Below, in pieces: positions 38,601-50,600 of a stretch of DNA of 64,000 bases (the stretch's first letter is position 1; every line of letters begins with the position of its first letter). Position numbers and translations under genes: made by a program. Source of the DNA: Meghimatium bilineatum (lineage: Eukaryota; Mollusca; Gastropoda; Stylommatophora; Philomycidae); the NCBI GenBank assembly GCA_034231615.1, contig CM067299.1:15429863-15493862 (forward strand), read 5' to 3'. The notes beneath the pieces are model-generated. The model searched no databases, was not told where the DNA came from, and worked only from the letters and a program-made list of their open reading frames with translations.

Positions 38601-41600
38601 TAAAAAGACACGTTCTGGAAAGAATATATCACAAGATGATAATGTTGACAAGCGGAAAGAGAGATCACGAATTGGCAAAACAAGTGGTGGCATAATTTAT
38701 GGAAGGCTCCTAATCAACGAGAGTACTGAAGTTTGTGTATTGCAAGGGAAGTAATAAGAAAAACAAGGGTGTGTTGTAATAGCCTCCCTTAAAAAGATTA
38801 TACATAGAATGACATATTTCAGTTACCATAGATCATTACGAGAAGTTAAGCGACAAATGGTAAATATTTTTATACCAACCGCTTTGCAATAAAGTTCTTG
38901 AGAAATTTCGCCGAAAAAAAATGTTCAAAATACAAAGTAAAGATAGCAGAAATATAAGAGTTGTAGTAGGAAGTTAGAACTCAATGAGAAACTAGCAAAT
39001 TAAGTTGTTTGGACATTTAATGAGAATGAATTCTAACTACTATCATGTGCAGAAGACTTTTTTTTCCAATAAGAGCACAACATGGTTGAGAAGAGTCACC
39101 TTTAAATATCATCCATGGTTAATACACCCACATGCACAGGGAACGCCACTGTTGGTACCGACATTGGAACATACTGTGATTCTGTGAGCACAGAGACAGG
39201 AAGAGGTCGGACCAATACAGTGGGGAGATTTGGCACCAAAAACTGTTGTTCTTCAGAAATCATTGCATCTATATTTGCTTCCAGGCTATTGACCTTCATG
39301 GCCAACTCAACCACTACACTTGTCAAGTTATTGATCTGTTCCTTGATTTGACGAAGGATAGATCGATCTGTCTCTCGCTCACTTACTTCCATATCTGTCA
39401 ACTCGGGTTGAGCATCATGATCATGGACTATTGACACCAAAATGGATGGCTGGGCCTCACCAAGGGTTAAAGATGAAGTATGGGGTTGCTCGCGTGGCCC
39501 TCCTTGAAAGCATATTGGTGGCGGTCTTCATCTTAAAGGTTGATTTCTTGTCTACCATGTTAGTGGCGGTCTTCATCTTAAAGGCTGATTTCCAGTCTAC
39601 CGTGTTAGTGGCGGTCTTCATCTTAAAGGCTGATTTCCAGTCTACCGTGTTAGTGGCGGTCTTCATCTTAAAGGCTGATTTCCCGTCTACCATGTTAGTG
39701 GCGGTCTTCATCTTAAAAGCTGATTTCTCGTCTACCATGTTAGTGGCGGTCTTCATTGTAAAGGCTGATTTCCCGTCTGCCATCTTGGTGAGGTAGTTTA
39801 TTGAATTATCCTGATGTGGAGCAAGAAATACAATAATAGGTACTATGATCGCAGTACAACCCACGTTTTCGTTCTTTTTTGGCATTAGTGCCTACCTGTG
39901 TATTTTGTGGTTAATTGATCTAAATATTATATCAATAAATAATCAATAAATTAAAATATTCATTATTTAGGGTTAGGGTTAGTTATGTTTTACATAATAT
40001 AACCATAAATATAATAATATTTAAATTAATAAATGATAAACAAACTGATAAACATAGGCAACGGTAATAATCAAACAGGTAGGCACTATTTGGCACAACG
40101 GGGATTGGACTACGATCATAGTACCAAATATTATAAAGATTCACTACACACAAATATATGGATATAGTCATAATACTGCAACAGATGTTAACACCTAAGC
40201 ATAGAATCACGAACTATAAGTCCGGTTTCATTAAGATAGCACGAGGTCAGAAAATTATATTACAATACGTTTTTCGTATTCCACGCAAAATGTAAACTGT
40301 AGAAAGTCCACTGATTAAAAGCAGCTTTCAAGTAGGCATCATAAAATAACTTCTCCGCCGTCATAATCGGAAAACTCCGTTTCACGAGGCACGGAACTAA
40401 AATAACGAGTTCTTTACTATGGAATACATGCACTATACACTACTTTCTTCTCACGTTTGTTACGCTTTATACCCCTTTATGTCTTGCAACTTCAGGGATA
40501 GAATATTTCTCTGGAGATGACTTTCTGTAATGCATCGTTTGCGAGGTCTGCCCCTGGTTTTGTATACATCCGTATACTGATATATCACTGCACAATCGTC
40601 TGTTAAATTATACTAAAAAGAAAAACACAATACTCACCTGAGCACCACTCGCCTTTCCTTTCTTGGCCCTTTTACTTCTGCAACAAAGATAAAACCATAA
40701 TGTTAAAAGTGTACAATTATTCATTTATGAAAATAATTGTGCTATCAGTCAGCCCAATCAATAAATCAAATGAATGACATGGACTCGCATGAGAGTATAC
40801 ATAGCCTCGTGAATAAATACATGGTTGCCATACGTCCCGATGTGATCGTAACTGTCCCAGTTTTGAAACTCTAACCCGGTTTCCCAGTTGGTTTTGAATC
40901 TGTTGCTTGTTAGCTCTCGGTATACTTAAAATAATGTGCCAGGATAATTTTCTGGCTCCAACACACATAATAATGCGTTATTTAATGAATATATGTGGCT
41001 GTAATGTTTCTACACTAAGGAGGCTTCAAATGATTAACATGCGTTTTCAACTCAGCTGACTTGTATTTTGAGAACATTTAGAAATTGTTTTTTCCGGGAA
41101 TAGTCGAATTTAACGACAAATATTAAAGTGCTGGTAATGTAATCGAATGTGATTAGAATATTTTAGTAATGAAGTATACCAACTTAAATTTTACTATTAA
41201 TCATCATGTGACATTATTTCCAGAACACGGTCTTCCTTATGGATTCTTTGGACATTGGGCGAGTTGACCAGCCGCAGCTAGAGACGTTTATAAAATTTGA
41301 TACATCCCCGCACCATCATCGTCTTGGATGAGTAATATTAATTTTTATATTAATGGAAACAATTTACGAGGTCAATCCTTATAAATTCATCGATGAGAAC
41401 GCGGTGCTGAATTCAATCAACATCGGCTAAAACTTAACGCCCGGTCATACCCTCCTAAACGCGTGCAAAGACCGCTGTCTGCTTTATAAGAAGAGGTGTA
41501 TCTTCTTCTTCTTCTTCTTCTTCTCGTTCGGAGTTTGACATGTTTACACAGCACGTCCTGTTTTCTTAATAAATGCTGCTGTATTTGAAAGAAGAGGTGC

Positions 41601-44600
41601 ATAATTCAGAGGCGATCAGTCAAGAGGCGCGCAACATCAGTTAAAATGACGCGTACCAAAATAACGCAATTTTTTATCAATAAATTGCTTACGTGTGATT
41701 TATTTGATGGTTTATGACCTGCGACAGATATCAATGCAGGGAAAATGTAGGGGGGGGGGGAGGCGCATAATACAGAACAATACGTTTGTCGAGTCCAGTC
41801 CCTTAAAAACAAGATAGTCAAAGTCTGAGAAGAACAGTTTGTTTTGTTTTAGGAAAAACAAAGGAACCAGAGAAGCTATACTTAGTATCCGACTATTAAT
41901 AGATGAATGCATAAGTGTACATACAGAGTCCAACACAATAACAAATCGAATGTCTTCAAGAAATAGACATAAGTGGGAAAGACATCAGACTGGTTAAAAT
42001 TATATATTGTGAAGATTCCGCATCAACAAAGTGTAAAAGCAGCTACTCACCATACATAGAGATAAGAAGGATGAGACAAGGATGTATTTCATCAACCAGC
42101 CTATTTAACATCTAATCAGAGAGAAAAATTTTAAACATAGAGAAGGAATGTCAGGACTCGTGTCAATGAGAAAATAATAAAAACCCGCTGTATGCAGATG
42201 ACACTGTCCTTTTAGCAGAAAGTGAACAGAAACTACAAAAACTAATAGATCACGTCAATTAAGCAAGGAAAATGGACTAAATAAAACATTCACAATACAA
42301 AAACCACGATAACCTTCAAAATATAAGAAGAAAAGGGTTAAACATAAAAATTACATATGTCTTGATTAAAGTCACAAATTATGGCAGATGTGAAATAAAA
42401 TTTAAAAAGAGAATAGGAATGGTCAAAAGTTATTTCAATGACATGAGAAAGATATTAACATCTAAACAAATTACGGACAACTGAAATGAGAATTATAGAA
42501 TTCTAAAATCTATTATACATCAATGTATGGCAGAAACATGGATAATGAACAAACAATTAGGAGAATTGCTACCGGTGATATGTGGATACATACGCATGTG
42601 GTTGCGTCTGTGGGTCTCACCAATGGCCCACTAGACATACCACCCATGCAACAGAAAACCTTAGTGGATGACATGCCGTTATATTGAGGTTATCTTCTTA
42701 GAGAAGCTTCATGGCACGTCATCTATACATTATGCTTTTATATTGTTGTTGAAATGTGTTTCATGTTTACCTGAATATATATGTATGCACCCTCTGTGGT
42801 TGGGAGGGAGCCAGAGATGTACTGTGCAGCACTGGGAAGGAGGAAACTGACAGCACTGTTTTTTTTCCTATGGCTGAAACCCATCATAGAGGCACAGTGA
42901 CTCAGGACGTGACAATCCTTTTGACTTGAACATTTGATTGCATGCCTGGAGCAATAGAGAAGTTTGGCATAACCAGTAATCAATTGGTGGCGGGGAATGA
43001 GCACAGTGAACCCTATCTTGACTACAGTGGCTAGGAGCAGTGCATAGTTTGAAACCTACCTTCCTGGAAGTGTGAAAGTTTTTCTCTGGCTATGCCCGGG
43101 GTGGGCCGAAAATCCACGGACTTCCCAGCAATATAATGCCATTTAATGGCATTAGGTCAAAGGACATGAGCCCATGGACCACTGGATCAGCACCCAACCA
43201 ACCATATATGGATAAATAAAATATTGATAACTTTATGGAAAGAGAACAAACAAAAAGAACACAACAATCAAATGAAGTAATGTGGACATGATGGAAATCT
43301 TCTTGAAAGACCTTGCTTGAAGATGAACTTGAGAAGAGGCGAGCAAGAGGTTGCCATAGATACAAATGGGAGGGAAACATCTCGCAATGGACAAATTAGT
43401 CTATCAAAGTGTACCACCAAAGCAAGAAAAATAAGATGTTTGCGTACTTTACACGGAACTTTCGTTGCGGAGACGGCGAGTGATGATGATTGCACACGTA
43501 TCTCATTTTTAAGTATTCTCTTCCTATCTCACATTGCTTTCTATGCTAATATGGCAATTTTGTACATTATTTCAATGGTACCATGTCATTATACAGACAC
43601 AGTGGGATCCCGTCTCACAATTATTACATTATATAAACAGCGGGATCGTGTCTCACAAACTTTCATGACACACTATGACCAAGCCAACATATCACTATCG
43701 TGACTGAGGCAAACTTTCATGACAAACTTCCATGCCAAACTTAGCAAGCCAACACACCACTATCGTGATTGACGGAAAACTTTCATGCCAAACTTATCAA
43801 GCCAACACACCACTATCGTGACTGAGGAAAACTTTCATGCCAAACTTATCAAGCCAACACACCACTATCGTGACTAAGGCAAACTTTCATGCCAGACTTA
43901 TCAAGCCAACACACCACTATCGTGACTGAGGAAAACTTTCATGTCACACTGTGGTCAAGCCAACGCAGTACATACCTAAATGTGTTCGTGCCACACTGTG
44001 GTCAAGTCAACGCAGTACATATCTGAATGTGTGCATTGATGTTTAACATACAAGGGATAGTTTTACTACCTACCTCTCATCTTCATAGTCTTCATCGTCG
44101 TCATCATCATCGTCATCCTGAAGAATGTAAGAAGACACGTGTTACATATATGATCGAATGATTTATTGAGAACCCCAGGAATTATGAGTTATTAGCTCTT
44201 TCTTCCTATGTGCAATGTGGAGATTTCTGCGCTGTCTGTAATACCCAGAATACTTCACCTTTCGGCTTGTTGGGATATCTATTGGAGTAGCCTTCTACTC
44301 AGGGGGAGAGGGGTTACATGTTACTAGACGAGCTGATTGTTTGGGTTACCCATTGTTTGTTCATACTCTGACGAGTCGCTCGCAGCCAGAGTTGTTCCTC
44401 GCGTTGGAAGACTATTTCATAACCACCGTGTATCCATAGGTGCCAGACCTAATTTCTTCCGTATTATCGGTGTTGGGTAACGGCGACGGTCGAATAAAAC
44501 TATGACATACACCTTCCTAGACGGGGTGCTGCTTTCCAAACACGTCGGTGGTCTGGGATTTGACGTGTGCATTTTTCACGCACTAGCCTCGTCCGCTTGA

Positions 44601-47600
44601 GATGGTCTTCCAGCCTGCGGTCCGTGCATTAACTCATCGCCATTGCGTATATTATCCGCGAAGATGTTAGCAAAATACGAATATCAGACGAGAAGCTTTG
44701 CAGTGGGCCCTTGTGTACTGAACCCAATTCTCTGAGACGTTGAGTAACGGCCGACAATCGAGTTGGGTTATTAAAGACTTTCGTCTCCCTCTAACTACCC
44801 GCAGTGTCCAGATTCCGAGTCTCAACACTGCTTCGATCAAGACATTTGAACAATTCGCTCCCTCACATTTGTGCAATTTTTGTCCTGTGTTCAATGGGGA
44901 GCTGTATTCAAAGCTTTCCTTCATATCCAGGAGTGCATGTTCAAGTTGGCGTATCCAATACCTGATTCATGACTCCTACTTTGAATAGGGTCAATTGATG
45001 GTGCATGAGGGCTTCTCTGTGTTCTCGAGCATACCAACACTTCCGCCAGTCGGTCTCGTGCTGGACCATTGTAGCTACGTTATCGACACCGTACACTCGT
45101 GCCATTTAGCGTATGATACCTTTTTCAGATTATGTGTGTACTCGTAAGATCATTGTATGTTAGGGAGATTGGACATTGGTCGTCCCTCCAAAGTTTCTGC
45201 TTTTTAAGCCGACCAAGTCCGAATGCACATATACCTTTCATATGTTGGATGTAATGACGTTGAGGTTTCGGAAGTGTTTCTGGTCTCTCTGCAGGTAATT
45301 CTCATTCCATCTACAGCATCCACGTCCACGGACATGAGCCTAAAAGTGTTAGCCAGGAATACAGCAAGAGCAGTTGTATTTCTGTTTCCAGGGTACACCA
45401 CGAGGAGGTACTTTTGTGATTTTGGTTGTCTGCTAACCTTGGATCCGGGCGAGAGCTATGCGAGACCCTTTGCATCCCTTACTTATTTGGAAACATTGAC
45501 TAGATATGTTTATCACTAACACCAGGAATATTTTTACCTAGTGAGTGTGCTACTGTCATTGATAAAAAAAATTGTGATTTTCTAAAAATAATGCACATAA
45601 ATTCGATTAACAAAATGTATGATGACGTTACAACTTATTTATCTATTGCACTTGACAAGTTGGTAATTATAAAATTATCACACTTTATTACATACAAACG
45701 TTGATATTGTTAGTTCTCACCTCCATTTCGTCATCATCCTCATCACTGTCATCACTATCAGCATCAAGAATCAGTTTAGCTTTCTGCTGAGGAAATAAAT
45801 TAGTATTACACTCTGCAAGTTAAATGTAGACATACAAATTAATAAAACCTACCAGAAATAATCAGATGATTGATTACATTGCGTGCGCACCACAGATTGC
45901 CAGACAGCAGAAATTCATTATATTAAAATTTCAGATAAAGTATGGTTTTTAAGTGTCAAACTGCTTCCCTCTGAATAGAAGGCTCCTTCATTAGACATTG
46001 CAAAAATTACAAGTTTTACATTTTACAGTTCAAAAAACAAACAGACGAAAAATTGTCAATATTAGAAAAAAAAATATACCACATCGACGTCTCGACAATA
46101 CGGTCTTCATCAAGAACAAAAGGACAACATAAATAGAGAACAATACAAATATTGATATTGGTATTGGACTAAAGCGATATAATAGTGAAAAAACCAAGGT
46201 AGGTGCATATGACACATACCTCAACTTTGGTAAAATATCCTAATTTGTATACTATTAAACTTTATCCCTGTGTTTGCGCAAATACATGATAATATTTCTC
46301 TTGTCCCACTAATTTTCGATACAATTTGACAAAATCAACGTATACCGCCAGCCTTTTGGGATGAATTTCAACAGCAAGGTAGAAGTGACATTGAATGTAG
46401 ACAACTCCAAGCAAGTTCAGGTTAGGGGTCCAAAAGCAACACATGTATGTATTAACACAATGTTTTCCTAAACAAAATTGTCGAACTTCTATTCAATAGA
46501 CTTGAAATCTGTTCTAATTTGTTCTCATAAAGCTGTCGTCATTTTCCCAAACAAAATTGAGCTATGAAACTGTTGCGGTCAATAGTTGGACAATATAACA
46601 AAGTAATCCAGATTATTTATGCTGGGATTTCAAGCGGAGATCCGTCAGCGGATTTCATGTGCAGTGCAATTGCGTGATTCTTCAGTTTTCGTAGTCAAAC
46701 AGGTCTCCAGCACTTCCTAAACACCATTAAAGAATATAGTGAAAAACAAAGCCTATTTTTTGAATAGAAACAAGACCAAAATTATGACAAGCAACAAAAC
46801 CATTAGTAAGTTCTCAGTATCAACAATAACGAATTAGAAAGAGTCGCCAGTTTTCAATACCTCGGTTCTCTTAACAGTATCGGTGATCTATATGAAGAAG
46901 GAGGTTGACTAACGCGTTAAAGAAGGAGGTTGACTAACGCGTTAAAGAAGGAGGTTGACTAACGCGTTAAAGAAGGAGGTTGACTATCGCGTTAAAGAAG
47001 GAGGTTGACTATCGCGTTAAAGAAGGAGGTTGACTATCGCGTTAAAGAAGCTGATACAAATAAAAAAAACATATGGATGAGCAGATGCAAAACAAGAAAA
47101 GAAATTTAACATTTCTATGAGCTTGCATATTCCCAGTGATAATGTATGGTTGTGAATCCTGGACATCACCAACAAAGGGGAAAAATAAAATAGCATTTGA
47201 AACAAAACGTTCCAGAAAAATCCTCAGAATACCATGGACCAAAGATATCACCAATGTAGCCATCCTGAAGGAAATGAATGTAAAAGAAAACTGACTAAAC
47301 GGAATGGTTCTTATCAGAAAACTACAATATTTTAGCCATATTAAACGCCGTGATATACTAGAGAATCCACAATGAAGGGAATGCTGTCATGTGACGTTTC
47401 TCTCCAGTACGTGGTCTTCCCAATGAACTCTCTGAACCATCTTCCGTATTGGGTGATGTGGATTTTTTTTCCAACTACGTATTCATGTTATCTTTAATGT
47501 CGTCAGTCCATCGCCTTCTTGGTCTGCCTTTCCTCCTCCGCCCAGGTACTCTGCCCTCCATTATTTGTCTTTCTAAACAGTTGTGTCTCTTTATATGACC

Positions 47601-50600
47601 AAACAGGTGTAGTTTTCTTTTTGCTATTATGTTTAGTAACCAACATTCCGGAATCTTCGATGTGTTTTAATATCTGAGTTTCTCTTTTTTCCTTCCATGA
47701 TATTCTAAGTATCTTTCTGTAGCATTTCCTCTCAAAGGTGTTGATATTCTTTGCCGCTGTTTTACTTAGGGTCCATATTTCACAGCCATATATTGTAACC
47801 GGAAAAAAACAGTTCGTAGCATTTGCAGTTTTGTTTGTATTTTGTTGTTTTCCATGTGTTTTTCAACAGTATTATTTTACAATATGTCATTGCCAATCTC
47901 TTCCTTATTTCTGCCATGCATTCTCCTGCACCGTTGTTGTATGTTACTAAGTATTCGAATTTATGCACACATTCTATCTCTGTATTGTCTATTTTGATTG
48001 TGTTTCTGTATCTGGTGACATTTTTTTTTTTTGCGCGCTTTTAAATATAATTTTTGTGATTCGCTGTATTTCTTTGTGTTTTTGATTAGTTGTTCCAATC
48101 CCTTTATATCAATTGAAAGTAAAATGTGAGGTTTCACCTTAATGGCCGACTACAATGAATGTTCTCCTTATGGTGTTCTATTAGCGGTTGTTCCTCCCCG
48201 AAAGTAATGGCAACCTACGGGAATATTGTGCCTAGAAATTTCCAATGCAGGGAATGATGCTAAGGTATACAAACATGAGGCAGACTAATAAGAAGATGGA
48301 CGCAAGACATCAAAGACTACTTGAACATGACAGTAACAGAAGCAGGAAGACTAGCTCAAGATCCACAGACTTTACGAAAGACTTATCACAGCTATATCCT
48401 ATTCAGAACAGGCTACCTGATGATGATGATGATAAGAGTAAATATTAAACTTTTAATAACCACAGGAAAGATCAAGGGGATAAGAGACAGAGAAAGATTG
48501 AAGTTATTCGATGGGTTTTCATTGCGGCACAAGAGAATGCACCAAATGAGCTTATTAGGAACACAAGAGACGGAATTGTGGACATTGCCAACTTCACTAC
48601 TGAGTGACTACATATTACAACGTGATCGCTTACTGTACTGCAGAGGCAAACTTTACTACCTGGTTGCCTACAGTACTACAGAGGCAAACTTTACTACCTG
48701 ATTGCCTACTGTACTGCAGAAACACTTTACTACCTGATTGCCTACTGTACTGCAGAAAAAATTTACTACCTGATTGCCTACTGTACTGCAGACAAACTTT
48801 ACTACTCGATTGCCTACTGTACTGCAGAGGCAAACTTTACTACCTCATTGCCTACTGTACTGCAGAGGCAAACTTTACTACCTCATTGCCTACTGTACTG
48901 CAGAGGCAAACTTTACTACCTCATTGCCTACTGTACTGCAGAGGCAAACTTTACTACCTGATTGACTACTGTACTGCAGAGGCAAACTTTACTACCTGTT
49001 TGCCTACTGTACTGCAGAAAAACTTTACTACCTGATTGCCTACTGTACTGCAGAAAAACTTTACTACCTGATTGCCTACTGTACTGCAGAGGCAAACTTT
49101 ACTACCTGATTGCCTACAGTACAGCAGAGGCAAACTTTACTACCTGATTGCCTACTGTACTGCAGAGGCAAACTTTACTACCTGATTGCCTACTAACTGC
49201 AGAAAAACTTTACTACATGATTGCCTACTGTACTGCAGAGGAAAACTTTACAACCTGATTGCCTACTGTACAGCAGATGCAAACTTTACTACCTGATTGC
49301 CTACTGTACAGCAGATGCAAACTTTACTACCTGATTGCCTACTGTACTGCAGAGGCAATCTTTACTACCTGATTGCCTACTTTACTGCAGAAAAACTTTA
49401 CTACCTGATTGCCTACTGAACTGCAGAAAATCTTTACTACCTGATTGCCTACCGTACTGCAGAAAAATTTTACTACCTGATTGCCTACTGTACTGCAGAA
49501 AAACTTTACATGATCGCCTACTTTACTGCAGGGGAACAGTTTATTACTTTATCGCCTACTGTATTGGATGGGGCACACTTTATTATCTGATCGCCTACGT
49601 TACTGGAAAGGGGTTGGGTGTGGTCACAACACTTTACTACAGACGCAATACCATGTACTGCAGAGGCAATACACTTTACTGCAGAGGCAATGCACTTTAC
49701 TGCAGAGGCAATGCACTTTACTGCAGAGGCAATGCACTTTACTGCAGAGGCAATGCACTTTACTGCAGAGGCAATGCACTTTACTGCAGAGGCAAAGCAC
49801 TTTACTGCAGAGGCAATGCACTTTACTGCAGGGGCAATGCACTTTACTGCAGGGGCAATGCAATTTACTGCAGGGGCAATGCACTTTACTGCAGGGGCAA
49901 TGCACTTTACTGCAGGGGCAATGCACTTTACTGCAGGGGGAGTGCACTTTACTGTAGGGGCAGTGCACTTTACTACAGGGGCAGTGCACTTTACTACAGA
50001 GGCAATACACTTTACTACAAAGACAATACACTTTACTACGGAGGAAATACACTTTACTACAGAGGCACTACACTTTACTACAGAGGCACTACACTTTACT
50101 AGAGGATCGCATATTATCCTCGATGTGACACTTGATCCACAAGAATGATCATTCTGTTCCTAGATATTCACATGATTTTTATTGTATGTAACATTCAGTG
50201 CATTAAATACTTACTCTTGACATGATTTTTATTGTATGTAACATTCAGTGCATTAAATACTTACTCTTGACATGATTTTTATTGTATGTAACATTCAGTG
50301 CATTAAATACTTACTCTTGACATGATTTTTATTGTATGTAACATTCAGTGCATTAAATACTTACTCTTGACATGATTTTTATTGTATGTAACATTCAGTG
50401 CATTAAATACTTACTCTTGACATGATTTTTATTGTATGTAACATTCAGTGCATTAAATACTTACTCTTGACATGATTTTTATTGTATGTAACATTCAGTG
50501 CATTAAATACTTACTCTTGACATGCTTGTTATTGTATGTAACATTCAGTGCATTAAATACTTACTCTTGACATGATTTTTATTGTATGTAACATTCAGTG

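Noticed and set aside
39968..39984. Telomere-like GGGTTAGGGTTAG
   Set aside because: Only two units, located in the centre of a MITE whose relatives also have isolated CCCTAA motifs.
43317..43703. 128-codon plus-strand frame as a gene
   Set aside because: No domain; ends in tandem repeat sequence, and its middle resembles a LINE 3' end.
48604..50148. Several overlapping open frames with LLPDCLLYCR or HFTAEAM repeats
   Set aside because: Open on both strands and in multiple frames because of the CTGCAG arrays; no domain.
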